Shown here piece after piece: positions 34,410-42,730 of a DNA stretch of 64,000 bases. The DNA is from JAFAXD01 sp963816775. Lineage in GTDB: Bacteria > Pseudomonadota > Alphaproteobacteria > Rhizobiales > Xanthobacteraceae. Within the stretch, counting starts at the first letter, position 1. Every line of letters begins with the position of its first letter. The translations under genes were made by a program, and so were the position numbers. The stretch is from assembly GCA_963816775.1 (NCBI GenBank), contig CAWFLX010000002.1, positions 1 through 64,000 on the forward strand, read 5' to 3'. The notes under the pieces are model-generated. The model did not search any database. It had not been told where the DNA came from and saw only the letters and a list, made by a program, of their open reading frames with translations.

Positions 34410-34576
34410 CTAGTGCCGCCGATTCGAAGTTCCTACCGCGGTCGCGGCAATCTCGAGCAGGAACTTCAAATCGAAAAGCGACACTAGAATCATATGTTTG
34501 CTAGTGCCCCCTTGCTTCCGAAGTTCGTGGCAGAGGTTGCCGCGACGTATCACGAACTTCGGAAGCGGGGCACTAG
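34410..34576 (-). repeat. Composite palindromic repeat, copy 2 (full, inverted orientation)
   Basis: 167 bp, the same element as at 18459 but reversed: hairpin B at 34410-34487, a 13-nt linker (34488-34500), hairpin A at 34501-34576. Outer arms CTAGTGCC..GGCACTAG recur, with 3-nt bulges (AAA in B, CTT in A). The loops hold TCGCGGCAA (34442-34450) and TTGCCGCGA (34537-34545), perfectly complementary over 9 nt. It lies between the divergent csp and barrel genes (gap 34192-34668); the rest of that gap shows nothing I can name. Confidence 0.9.
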
Positions 34577-34668
34577 CGCAACAGCGGCCAATAATTTTCA
34601 GAACGGCCCCCGAGCGCAATTTCCGACGGCGACGCCATGGTAGTTCTTTGGCGCTTGGGGGCAGGCAC

Positions 34669-35757
34669 GTGCGTAGGAAAACGATCGCCAGTATTGTGAC
34701 CGCAATGGCGCTGATCAGCGCCGCGCTTGGTGTTGCGCGCGCCCAAGCCCCGCCGACCCCTCCGCCGCCAATCACCTCGGTGCCGGCCAATACCGCGCTG
34801 GCCTCGAGCTACGCCGCATTCGATCTCGGTACCAACTACCTTTACAACTCCAGCGGCCAAGGCGGCCTCGCGGGCCTCGCCCATATGTTCGGCACGCCCA
34901 ATCCAAACGGCGGCGGGGCCCCGGATACGGCGCCCAATCCGCGCTATCGCGCCTGGGCGGAGGGCTACAATCTCGCCGCACGTAATGAAGCGGTCGGCAA
35001 TGTCGCTGGCGACTCCCGCCATAGCGCGGGCGCAGTGGCCGGCTTTGGAATGCTGGTTGCGCCCGGCATCACGCTGAACACCTCAATCGATCAGAGCCAC
35101 ACCAACATCAACGTCATGGGACAACCGCAGCACGCGGGCTACGATCTCACCCAGATCGGGGTCAGTGGAGCGATCGAGTCCGGAGCGTGGACCGTGTCCG
35201 CTGCTCTGGTACGCGGGTTCGCCGAAATCCACTCCACTCGCGACACCCTCACTGGGCCGGCGACCGCCGGCTACAACGGCAACGTATGGGGTGGGCTGGC
35301 GGATGTGAGTTACTACATCCCGCTCGGCCGGTTTCGCATCGTGCCGCGCGCGGGCACAGACTGGTTGCGCAGCCGCACCGATCCCTACAGCGAAGCCGGC
35401 GGGTTCCTGCCGGCCACGGTGCCGGGGCTCACGATCAGCCGCACGCGCATTTTCGCGGGCGCCGACATCGGCAATTTCTGGATGATCGACAAAACCATGA
35501 TCGACATCAGTGGCTATGGCCGCCTCGTCGACGTCGTGTCGTTCAATGCGCCGCCGATTGTGGTGGCGGCAGCAGCCGGTGGCGCAACGGCCCAGCCGGT
35601 TCAACCGGTGACCGAGTCACGCCTGGGCTATGAAACCGGCGCCCAGGCGTCGTTGCGGCTGTCGCCGTTGGCCCGCCTGTATGTGGCTTACGATGCACGG
35701 CTTCGCGGCGGCTACCAATCGCAAGGCGGCAGTCTCGGCGTAGAGTTCAGGTGGTAA
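34669..35757 (+). CDS. Outer-membrane autotransporter-type beta-barrel protein
   Basis: 362 residues from the GTG at 34669, with a G-rich stretch before it. The frame is open upstream through repeat copy 2, but that part is not protein-like. A signal peptide (RRKTIASIVTAMALISAALG..AQA) and a short Pro-rich segment precede alternating amphipathic strands (WTVSAALVRGFAEIHST, GLADVSYYIPLGRFRIVPRA) and a C-terminal aromatic end (GVEFRW), the classic barrel-assembly signal. The size fits the autotransporter barrel domain alone, without a long passenger. Its last 11 bp overlap the convergent oxidoreductase gene. Confidence 0.78.
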   Translation: MRRKTIASIVTAMALISAALGVARAQAPPTPPPPITSVPANTALASSYAAFDLGTNYLYNSSGQGGLAGLAHMFGTPNPNGGGAPDTAPNPRYRAWAEGYNLAARNEAVGNVAGDSRHSAGAVAGFGMLVAPGITLNTSIDQSHTNINVMGQPQHAGYDLTQIGVSGAIESGAWTVSAALVRGFAEIHSTRDTLTGPATAGYNGNVWGGLADVSYYIPLGRFRIVPRAGTDWLRSRTDPYSEAGGFLPATVPGLTISRTRIFAGADIGNFWMIDKTMIDISGYGRLVDVVSFNAPPIVVAAAAGGATAQPVQPVTESRLGYETGAQASLRLSPLARLYVAYDARLRGGYQSQGGSLGVEFRW

Positions 35758-37867
35758 CGCGGGCTGTTCCCGAAGAGGTGCAGATCCACACCCGATTGTC
35801 GTGAAACGCCGCGCCCCCGAACGGGGCGATCGCGTCCGCGCCCGTGATCGTGTTGATGCCCCGCCCGTCCGCGAACGCGTCGTTGGGCCAAATCCCTTCG
35901 CTGATCAACACGCCGCGCCGTACCCCCGCGAACAGCCGCGCATGCAGTCGCACCTCGCCGCGCCTATTCCCAAGCGTCACCGTGTCGCCATCGCTGATAC
36001 CCGCGGCTGCGGCATCGTCTGGGTGAATGAGAACCTCCGGGCGGCCGAGCTGCGCGCGCGACGTCGGCGTCTCGTTGAAGGTCGAGTTCAGGAAACCGCG
36101 CGATGGCGAGGTCGCCAACCGAAACGGATGCCGGGTATCGACTTCTTCGATCACCTCCCAATGGTCCGGCAAGGTTGGCATGTGGTCGACCGGCCCAGCG
36201 ACCCACGGGCTGCGAAACGGCACGTGGCGCCAATCCGGCTTGAAGCGGAATTTCTTGTCCGGCCAGGCAAAACCCGCAGTGTAGTGCGCGGTCTCGAAAT
36301 TCGGCTGGCAGTCGATCCAACGATTGGCTTCAAGCGCGGCGAGTGTTCCCCAGCCCGATTTCTGCAGGGTCCAGTCGATCAGCTCGCGCGCCGTCATGGC
36401 GAAGCCCGGGTGAAGGGCGCCGAGGCGTTGCGCGAGCGCGCAGACGACGTCGTGATTGGACCGGCACTCGCCGGGCGGCTCGATCAGCTTGGGTCCAAGC
36501 AGGATGTATTGATGCCCGCCGCCCTGGTAGATGTCGTCGTGCTCGAGGAACATCGTCGCCGGCAGCACGACATCGGCCATGCGTGCCGTTTCGGTCATGA
36601 ACTGCTCGTGCACGCAGGTGAACAGGTCCATACGTGCAAATCCGCGCTTGACCAGGTCCTGCTCCGGACAAACCGACACCGGGTTTGTGTTCTGGATCAG
36701 CATCGCTGACACCGGCACGCCGCCGGCGAGCGCATCGTGATCCCCGCACAGAATTGGGCCGATGCGCGATTGATCGAGCACGCGAATGGATCGATCGACC
36801 GAGTCGAGGCCTTCGATCATGGTGCGGTTCCAGTGATAGATCGCCCCGTTGTTGTGGAAGGCCCCGCCCCCTTCGTATCGCCAGGCCCCGACCACGGCTG
36901 CAATGCAACTTGCGGCGTGCATATTGGCCGCGCCGTTGCGCGAGCGCGAGAAGCCGTAGCCCAGCCTGAAAAAGACGCGTTTGCGCTCGCTGATCAGCCG
37001 GGCAAAGGCTTCGATCGTTTCGACGTCGCAGCCGGTGATGCGCGATGCCCAGGCCGGGTCGCGCGTGCGCAGATGATCGGCCAGTTCGTGCGGCGTATCG
37101 GTATGGCGTTCGAGAAAATCCCAGTCCGCGTAGCCGTCGCGGAACGCGCAATGCATCAGCGCGCAGGCGAGCGCGCCGTCGGTGCCGGGCCGGATCAGGA
37201 TCGGCAGATCGGCCTGCCGCATCGTCCCGTTCATGTAAACATCGATGGCCACGATCTTGGCGCCGCGTTCCTTACGGGCGCGCGTTGCGTGGGTCATCAC
37301 GTTGATCTGCGTGTTGACCGCGTTGGTGCCCCAGATCACCACCAGGTCCGACTTCGCCATCTCGCGCGGGTCAGGCCCCGCCAGCCGTCCGGTGCCGGCG
37401 ATGAAACCGGACCATGCCGGATTGACGCAGATCGTCGAATGAAAGCCGGAGTATTTCTTGGCGTGCCGCAGCCGGTTGATGCCGTCGCGCATCACCAGGC
37501 CCATGGTGCCGGCGTAGTAATAGGGCCAGATCGCTTCCGAGCCTTGTTGTTGCTCCGCGCGCACAAACGCCTCGGCAACCAGGTCGAGTGCGTCGTCCCA
37601 GGAGACGGCCTCGAAATCGGCTGACCCTTTTGGACCCTTGCGCCGCAGCGGATGCAGCAGGCGTTGCGGATGATGCGCGCGCTCAGCGTAGCGCGCGACC
37701 TTGGCGCAGATCACCCCTGCCGTGTAGGCGTTATCCTCGGCGCCGCGGATCCGGCCAATGGTGTGATCGTCGAGGACTTCGACTTCGAGCGCACATGTCG
37801 ACGGACAATCGTGCGGACAGGCGGAGGCCCCGATTCGGATCGGCGGCGTGCGGACGGTCTGATTCAT
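35747..37867 (-). CDS. Molybdopterin-dependent oxidoreductase (DMSO reductase family)
   Basis: 706 residues. The N-terminal 4Fe-4S motif CPHDCPSTCALEVEV, with a fourth Cys in GVICAK, is followed by the bis-MGD binding domains (VIWGTNAVNTQINVMTHATR, SAMLIQNTNPVSVCPEQDLV) and the C-terminal cap (TVTLGNRRGEVRL). There is no Tat signal, so it is probably cytoplasmic. This resembles the single-subunit assimilatory or formate-dehydrogenase-like branch. The substrate is unknown, and no small or membrane subunit is adjacent. Start is the ATG at 37867; a few codons upstream are also open. Confidence 0.86.
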   Translation of the reverse strand: MNQTVRTPPIRIGASACPHDCPSTCALEVEVLDDHTIGRIRGAEDNAYTAGVICAKVARYAERAHHPQRLLHPLRRKGPKGSADFEAVSWDDALDLVAEAFVRAEQQQGSEAIWPYYYAGTMGLVMRDGINRLRHAKKYSGFHSTICVNPAWSGFIAGTGRLAGPDPREMAKSDLVVIWGTNAVNTQINVMTHATRARKERGAKIVAIDVYMNGTMRQADLPILIRPGTDGALACALMHCAFRDGYADWDFLERHTDTPHELADHLRTRDPAWASRITGCDVETIEAFARLISERKRVFFRLGYGFSRSRNGAANMHAASCIAAVVGAWRYEGGGAFHNNGAIYHWNRTMIEGLDSVDRSIRVLDQSRIGPILCGDHDALAGGVPVSAMLIQNTNPVSVCPEQDLVKRGFARMDLFTCVHEQFMTETARMADVVLPATMFLEHDDIYQGGGHQYILLGPKLIEPPGECRSNHDVVCALAQRLGALHPGFAMTARELIDWTLQKSGWGTLAALEANRWIDCQPNFETAHYTAGFAWPDKKFRFKPDWRHVPFRSPWVAGPVDHMPTLPDHWEVIEEVDTRHPFRLATSPSRGFLNSTFNETPTSRAQLGRPEVLIHPDDAAAAGISDGDTVTLGNRRGEVRLHARLFAGVRRGVLISEGIWPNDAFADGRGINTITGADAIAPFGGAAFHDNRVWICTSSGTARVTT

Positions 37868-37928
37868 GGCGCCCGCGCAGCATAGCGCGGACACGGAAGG
37901 TTGTCGCTAGCGAAGCAGGCGATTCCGG

Positions 37929-38858
37929 TCAGACCTCTTGCTGTTCGACGTGCCAACGGCTTCGCGCGAACCCATAGACGAGGATCAACACCAGCACGAG
38001 TCCGCCCCGGACGGTCCAGATCTTCACCATCTCCGGGTTGGCGCCTCCGAACATGGTGTCGTTCACGCGGTCGACGATCGTCCAGACGACCAGCGCGACG
38101 CCGGCGAGAATCTCGTCAAGTAACAGCCGGCGATGGCGGCCGACCAGAATGTAACCCGCGATCAGGACGATGGCTCCGCCGACCGGGCCGCCCCAATCGT
38201 GGAGTTGGTGCAGCACGGGCTCACTGAAGAAGCGTGCTAGCGCCGAATCGGCTGCCATGACGTCGCCGGCGATCCAGCCCAGCAGCGCCCCGCCTCCCCA
38301 GACCAACACGCGGTAGCGCTCAAGCAGGGCCATCAGGATCGCACTGCCCGCCACAATCAGCGGCACGCTGGTAGCAAGTCCGAAAATAATCAAGCTCGCC
38401 TTGATGGCCGCGGCGTTCGCCAGATCGACCTGCGCCGCGGCGCGTTCGGCTGATGCCGCAATCGCGATCACGTTGTCGAGGCTCATCACAATGTCGGCGA
38501 TCGCGACGATCCGCACCGCGCGCCAGAGGGTGTGCGCACCCTGCACACCCTCATCCTCGCCGTCGGCATCTTCGGTCACGAGCTTGATCGCCACGTAGAA
38601 CAGCAGCAGACCGCCGATGAGCTTGAGGTAGGGAAAAGCCATTGCCTGCGCGATGACGAGCGTGAAGATGACGCGCAGCAACACGGCGACGCCGGCGCCG
38701 AGAATCATGCCCCAGAGCCGCTGTTTCGGCGGGAGCGTGAGACACGCCATCGCGATAACGACCGCGTTGTCCCCCGACAGGATGATGTTGACGAAGATGA
38801 TCTGAAGCACGGCGATCCAGAATGGCCCGTGCGTGACGTCTTGCAGCAGGAAGTCCAC
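37929..38858 (-). CDS. TerC family integral membrane protein
   Basis: 309 residues from the GTG at 38858, which has AAAAAAGGG seven bases upstream; a further 14-codon extension is open but unlike the family start. Seven to nine transmembrane helices are predicted. The family's acidic motifs are present: NIILSGDNAVVIAMA and IVMSLDNVIAIAAS, which in related YkoY/YceF-type proteins bind and export Mn2+ or other metals. A cytoplasmic acidic loop (TEDADGEDEGVQGAH) lies between helices. I found no yybP-ykoY riboswitch upstream. Confidence 0.85.
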   Translation of the reverse strand: MDFLLQDVTHGPFWIAVLQIIFVNIILSGDNAVVIAMACLTLPPKQRLWGMILGAGVAVLLRVIFTLVIAQAMAFPYLKLIGGLLLFYVAIKLVTEDADGEDEGVQGAHTLWRAVRIVAIADIVMSLDNVIAIAASAERAAAQVDLANAAAIKASLIIFGLATSVPLIVAGSAILMALLERYRVLVWGGGALLGWIAGDVMAADSALARFFSEPVLHQLHDWGGPVGGAIVLIAGYILVGRHRRLLLDEILAGVALVVWTIVDRVNDTMFGGANPEMVKIWTVRGGLVLVLILVYGFARSRWHVEQQEV

Positions 38859-38983
38859 CGATTGACCCTTTTTTCTGGACCCGCCGTTGTCCGGCGGCAC
38901 CTCCCCTCGTTGCGCGGTATTGTCCGCGGCTCACGACCCTAATCTACAAGCCAAAACCCGCCTGTGACCAGCGGCCGCAGCCC

Positions 38984-39406
38984 TCAGCCGACGATTTCGT
39001 TTTCCGCGAAGAATTGAGCGATCTCCTTGGCCGCGGTTTCCGGCGCGTCCGAGCCATGTACCGAGTTTTCCCCGATCGACTTGGCGTGTGTCTTTCTGAT
39101 GGTTCCGGCCGCCGCCTTTGCGGGATCCGTCGCACCCATGACGTCGCGATATTTGGCGATCGCGCCCTCGCCTTCGAGCACCTGCACGACCACCGGCCCG
39201 GATGTCATGAAAGCAACCAGTTCGCCAAAAAACGGGCGCTCGCGATGTACCGCATAAAACCTTTCGGCCTCGGTCTTGCTGATGTTAAGGCGCTTCTGCG
39301 CGACGATCCGCAACCCAGCATGTTCGATCATGGCGTTGATCGCTCCGGTCAGATTGCGCGCGGTCGCGTCGGGCTTGATGATCGAAAAGGTGCGCTCGAT
39401 CGCCAT
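38984..39406 (-). CDS. ndk: Nucleoside diphosphate kinase
   Basis: 140 residues from the ATG at 39406. RTFSIIKPDATARNLTG, the Arg/Thr phosphate-binding sites, and the catalytic His in SVHGSDAPETAAKEI (NSVHGSD) are all present. It equilibrates NTP pools through a phospho-His. Length and motifs are standard. It lies 125 bp upstream of the TerC gene on the same strand; a further open stretch upstream lacks conserved sequence. Confidence 0.96.
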   Translation of the reverse strand: MAIERTFSIIKPDATARNLTGAINAMIEHAGLRIVAQKRLNISKTEAERFYAVHRERPFFGELVAFMTSGPVVVQVLEGEGAIAKYRDVMGATDPAKAAAGTIRKTHAKSIGENSVHGSDAPETAAKEIAQFFAENEIVG

Positions 39407-39660
39407 GTGGCACGTGTCCTTTGTTCGGATTGCAGCCTGGGAGAAGACTGCGCGGCTTATAACGGCGGCATGCACATGCGGCAAGGCCGTGAACCGCGCA
39501 TGAACGGCGACGCCGGCGCCGGTTCACCTTGATAAACGGCCACAAAATCGACGGCTCAGCACGTGTTCAGCAAGCAAGCGCGAGGATCGTCACAACTGCC
39601 GCATGGCAGCAGACAACGATGCCGGGCTGCGACAGTAGTTCGGCCGAGAGGGAGACCAAC

Positions 39661-39867
39661 ATGTTGCGCAAGACAATCCTGGCGCTGGCCGCCACTGCGG
39701 CGATCGGCGTTACGACCTTGCCGGCCACGGACGCGTCCGCCCACTGGTATGGCGGTTGGCATCGCGGCGGGCATCATTACGGCTGGCACCGCCACTATGG
39801 ATGGCACCGTCACTATGGCTGGCACCGCCATTACGGATGGTACCGCGGGCACCGCCATTGGATCTGA
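39661..39867 (+). CDS. Secreted His/Tyr/Gly/Trp repeat protein
   Basis: 68 residues. Signal peptide MLRKTILALAATAAIGVTTL..ASA, then a mature chain of about 42 residues made almost entirely of H, G, W, Y and R. Four hexapeptides of the form HYGWHR (the last is HYGWYR) are encoded by 39775-39846. The ATG has GAGAGGGAGACC before it. About a third of the mature residues are His, which suggests metal binding in the periplasm, but no structure or family is recognised. Confidence 0.7.
   Translation: MLRKTILALAATAAIGVTTLPATDASAHWYGGWHRGGHHYGWHRHYGWHRHYGWHRHYGWYRGHRHWI
39775..39846 (+). repeat. Four 18-bp tandem units coding HYGWHR
   Basis: Units at 39775-39792, 39793-39810, 39811-39828 and 39829-39846. 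Codons vary synonymously between units (CAT/CAC, TAC/TAT, GGC/GGA, CGC/CGT), so the repeat is old and the peptide appears to be kept by selection rather than being a fresh slippage. Confidence 0.8.
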
Positions 39868-39959
39868 CCGTCCGGCCTCAGGTACCCCGGAGCACCGGCC
39901 TTGCAAGCGGGGCCGGTGCGACAACGTCTCCACGGGCCGCGGAACTTTGACGCGCGCGG

Positions 39960-40295
39960 TTAGGTTCCGCCAGCGGAGCGAAAGCCGTGGGCAAGGTCAC
40001 CTGCTGCCGCGAAGGCTCCTTTCGCCTCCGCCGGCGCCAGCGCCAACGTGGTGCGCATGCTGGTGACACCGCCGTGACTGGCGCCTGCCAAAAGCACAGC
40101 CGCCATCTGGGTTTCGCTTTTCACCTCTGCGATGGTCAGAAAGTCATATTCGCCGAAGGTCAGATAAAAGCCGATGAGCCGTCCGCCGGCCTTTGCAAAC
40201 AAGCGCGAGAGCGCTTCCGCACGATCCTCCGGGCGCGCGACCATTCCCTTGATCGCCTCATGGGTATAGCGGCCCTGAGTGATGAAAATCGGCAT
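39960..40295 (-). CDS. GYD domain protein
   Basis: 111 residues. The GYD motif region reads as FYLTFGEYDFLTIAEV, and the start MPIFITQGRYTHEAIKGMVA is typical of this small ferredoxin-like family. Function unknown. An imperfect stem (GCACCGGCC 39892-39900 with GGCCGGTGC 39911-39919) lies between this gene and the convergent His-rich gene, and could end transcription, though there is no T-run. Confidence 0.8.
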   Translation of the reverse strand: MPIFITQGRYTHEAIKGMVARPEDRAEALSRLFAKAGGRLIGFYLTFGEYDFLTIAEVKSETQMAAVLLAGASHGGVTSMRTTLALAPAEAKGAFAAAGDLAHGFRSAGGT

Positions 40296-40374
40296 CGCTT
40301 CCTCCTGGGTTGCGGCGGATTCCTAGCCCCGCGCAGGCACCTTTGCGAATCTTTCGGAATGGCTTAAGGGAGCC

Positions 40375-40425
40375 CTAGTGCCCGCGCCACCCTCCGACAC
40401 AAACTCCGGAGCAAAAGGGCACTAG
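40375..40425 (+). repeat. Composite repeat remnant (hairpin A only, left inner arm deleted)
   Basis: 51 bp beginning CTAGTGCCC and ending GGGCACTAG. The middle (CACCCTCCGACACAAACTCC) matches the loop and right arm of hairpin A of copy 1, but the left inner arm is missing. It ends 11 bp before the ATG of a small membrane protein gene, and the GGAG that serves as that gene's ribosome binding site lies at 40427-40430, just outside the element. Confidence 0.8.
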
Positions 40426-40436
40426 CGGAGCCCCCC

Positions 40437-40616
40437 ATGCGCGGCCTGATGGCTTTTGTCCTCGGAATCCTGGCGACGGTCGGCTTCGCCTATTGGCACG
40501 ATCGTGGGATCGATACCCAATCAAAGAAATTGGTGAACTGGGAGGTTGCGGGCGAACTGTCGCGCACGGCGGCAACCCGTGCCAAGGAGGAATGGGACCG
40601 GTTGACTGCGAAGTAG
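40437..40616 (+). CDS. Small single-pass membrane protein
   Basis: 59 codons, ATG at 40437, TAG at 40614-40616. The first 20 residues (MRGLMAFVLGILATVGFAYW) form a membrane helix, followed by a basic, helical tail (HDRGIDTQSKKLVNWEVAGE...RAKEEWDRLTAK). GGAG sits 6 bases before the start. No family recognised. It starts directly after a truncated copy of the composite repeat. Confidence 0.6.
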   Translation: MRGLMAFVLGILATVGFAYWHDRGIDTQSKKLVNWEVAGELSRTAATRAKEEWDRLTAK

Positions 40617-40787
40617 TCGCGGTACTGGCCCGGTCTCTTCACACATACGACGGCTTTGCTCTCGTCGAACCGGCGGCGGCGCCAACGCAATGACCGCTGG
40701 TTGTGCCATACCGGTTGCCATACGGCTTTTTGCAGCGCGCCGTGCTATCGTCACTCTCCAATCAATAACAGCGGCGAGGAAACGAGC

Positions 40788-41765
40788 ATGCGCGCGGCGT
40801 ACTACGAGCAGAACGGGCGCGCGGCCGACGTTCTGCGGGTCGGCGAGATCGACACGCCAGTACCGGGACCGGGCGAAGTACGCGTCAAGCTGAAGACCTC
40901 GGGCATCAATCCCTCCGACGTGAAAGGGCGCGCGGGCCTCACCCGCAAGATCGCGTTCGCGCGCGTCGTTCCTCACAGCGACGGCGCAGGCGAGATCGAC
41001 GTTGTCGGCGCGGGCGTCCCTCAGGCGCGCGTCGGCGAACGGGTGTGGACCTTCAATGCGCAATGGAAGCGAGCATCCGGAACAGCCGCCGAGTACGTGG
41101 TGCTGCCGTCACACCAGGCGGTGGCACTGCCGACGAGCGTTAATTTTGACGTCGGCGCCGGCATCGGCATTCCAGCGATGACGGCGTGGTACGCGGTCGA
41201 CCTCGCGCTCCCGGCCGAGGGCGGCACGGTCTTCATTCCGGCCGGCGCAGGCGCTGTCGGCAACTACGCGATTCAATTCGCTAAGGCGCGACACGCAACG
41301 GTGATCACAACCGTGAGCTCGGACCAGAAAGCCGCGATTGCCAGCCAGGCCGGGGCCGATCATGTGATCAACTACAAGACCGAGGACGTCGCGCAGCGTA
41401 TCAAGGAAATCACCGATCGGGCCGCCGTCGATGCAATCCTGGAAGTCGATCTGGGAGCCGGAGCCAAACTCTGGCCGGCAATCTTGCGCCCACACGGCAC
41501 CGTCGTCGTTTACGGCACCAGCGCGAGCGAGCATGTCATTCCGGCCGCGTTCTGCTTGACCAACAACATCTCGATCCGCTTCATCCTGGTTTACGAGATG
41601 AGTTCGGCGGAAACCGAGAGGGCGACAGCTGCAATTACCAAGATGCTCACGGAAGGACGGCTCGTGCACAACGTGGCCGCCGCCTTTCCACTTGACCAGA
41701 TCGTATCCGCGCACGAGGCGGTCGAACGCGGCGCCGGCGGCAAGGTGGTGCTGCAAATCGCCTGA
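40788..41765 (+). CDS. NADPH:quinone reductase / zinc-independent alcohol dehydrogenase-like (MDR) protein
   Basis: 325 residues from the ATG at 40788 (GCGAGGAAACGAGC upstream). The GroES-like half has TSGINPSDVKGRAG and DGAGEIDVVGAGV; the Rossmann half has VFIPAGAGAVGNYAIQFAKA as the NADPH-binding Gly motif. Structural zinc Cys residues are lacking, which points to the quinone oxidoreductase/zeta-crystallin branch. It reduces quinones or enones with NADPH; the substrate is unknown. Confidence 0.87.
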   Translation: MRAAYYEQNGRAADVLRVGEIDTPVPGPGEVRVKLKTSGINPSDVKGRAGLTRKIAFARVVPHSDGAGEIDVVGAGVPQARVGERVWTFNAQWKRASGTAAEYVVLPSHQAVALPTSVNFDVGAGIGIPAMTAWYAVDLALPAEGGTVFIPAGAGAVGNYAIQFAKARHATVITTVSSDQKAAIASQAGADHVINYKTEDVAQRIKEITDRAAVDAILEVDLGAGAKLWPAILRPHGTVVVYGTSASEHVIPAAFCLTNNISIRFILVYEMSSAETERATAAITKMLTEGRLVHNVAAAFPLDQIVSAHEAVERGAGGKVVLQIA

Positions 41766-41838
41766 GCGTGTTGACGGCGCGCTCGGCGCAACGTTAGCCT
41801 CGTGTCAAAAGGCGCCCATCGATCCAAGCGCGCCGCGA

Positions 41839-42004
41839 CTAGTGTCCCGATTCCGAAGTTCGCACCACCTTGCGGCACACTCGGATGCGAACTTCGGAAT
41901 CAAAGGGCACCAGCAAGTATTTGATTCTAGTGCCGCTTATCGATTTTGAAGTTCCTGAACGAGCTTTGGCAGGTGATGCAGGAATTTCAAATCGGCGGCA
42001 CTAG
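41839..42004 (+). repeat. Composite palindromic repeat, copy 3 (full, A-B orientation)
   Basis: 166 bp. Hairpin A at 41839-41913 (the right terminus reads CCAG instead of CTAG), linker 41914-41926, hairpin B at 41927-42004. The linker ends TGATT as in copy 1. Inner arms show scattered changes (AGGAATTTCAAATCG). Loop-loop pairing is weak here. The element ends 11 bp before the ATG of the tandem ABM-domain gene, whose G-rich ribosome binding site begins at the last bases of the repeat. Confidence 0.88.
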
Positions 42005-42015
42005 GGGCGGAAACC

Positions 42016-42723
42016 ATGAGATCCATTTTTGCTATTTTGCTGGCGGGTGCGATGATGGCGGGGCTCACTCCAACAAGCGCGCAGGCGCCACCGGCGCCCG
42101 AGGTCGATCCCAACGCGCCGGTCTACGTTGTCGGCTATATCGACGTTATGCCGTCGCTGAAAAACGCCGCCATATCGGCTTTCAAGCAATTTCGCGACGG
42201 CTGCCGCAAGGAAGAAGGCAACCTGCGTTGCGAAGTCGTCCAGCGCCTCGAGCAGCCCAACCAGTTCGTGACGTTGCAAATTTGGAAGGACAGGAAATCG
42301 TTCGACGCGCACGCCGGCAATCCGGCCGCCACCGCACTCCGCGACAAGCTCCGTCCAATGCTCGAAAGCCCCTATGACGAACGAGTTCACCTCGGGCTTT
42401 CGGTCGCTCCGCCGCAGCCGACGCCATCGGGGCGCCCGACCTATGTGGTCACCCATGTCGACGTGATCCCGCCGCGCGCCGGCGACGCCGTTGCACTGCT
42501 TGGCCAGATTGCCGATGCCAGCCGCAAGGAGGCCGCCAACAGTCGATTTGAGGTTCTGCAACAGACCAACCGCAACAATCATTTTTCGATCGTGGAGATC
42601 TGGCCCAACCGCAAGGTGTTCGAAGCACGCGCCGCAACGCCGGGCGTAATTCAGTTCCGTAATCAACTGCAGCCGATGATCGGCGCGCTTTACGATCAGC
42701 GGCTCTACAAGATCTTGGACTGA
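42016..42723 (+). CDS. Secreted protein with two tandem ABM-like (antibiotic biosynthesis monooxygenase) domains
   Basis: 235 residues. Signal peptide MRSIFAILLAGAMMAGLTPT..AQA. Two repeats of the same dimeric alpha-beta barrel follow: VYVVGYIDVMPSLKNAAISA with FVTLQIWKDRKSFDAHA, and YVVTHVDVIPPRAGDAVALL with HFSIVEIWPNRKVFEARA. The ABM fold is normally formed by two chains; here one chain may fold as its own dimer. Periplasmic location is unusual for a monooxygenase, so a binding or stress role is possible. A GST gene follows after 7 bp. Confidence 0.78.
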   Translation: MRSIFAILLAGAMMAGLTPTSAQAPPAPEVDPNAPVYVVGYIDVMPSLKNAAISAFKQFRDGCRKEEGNLRCEVVQRLEQPNQFVTLQIWKDRKSFDAHAGNPAATALRDKLRPMLESPYDERVHLGLSVAPPQPTPSGRPTYVVTHVDVIPPRAGDAVALLGQIADASRKEAANSRFEVLQQTNRNNHFSIVEIWPNRKVFEARAATPGVIQFRNQLQPMIGALYDQRLYKILD

Positions 42724-42730
42724 CCGGCGC

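Noticed and set aside
34498..34668. N-terminal extension of the beta-barrel protein through repeat copy 2
   Set aside because: The frame is open, but it translates palindrome sequence, is not protein-like, and the signal peptide begins after the GTG at 34669.
38859..38983. yybP-ykoY manganese riboswitch before the TerC gene
   Set aside because: The 125-bp gap to ndk does not show the conserved riboswitch core, and the gene probably follows ndk in one transcript.
39892..39919. Stem GCACCGGCC/GGCCGGTGC between the His-rich and GYD genes
   Set aside because: It could be a terminator between convergent genes but has no T-run; left only as a remark.
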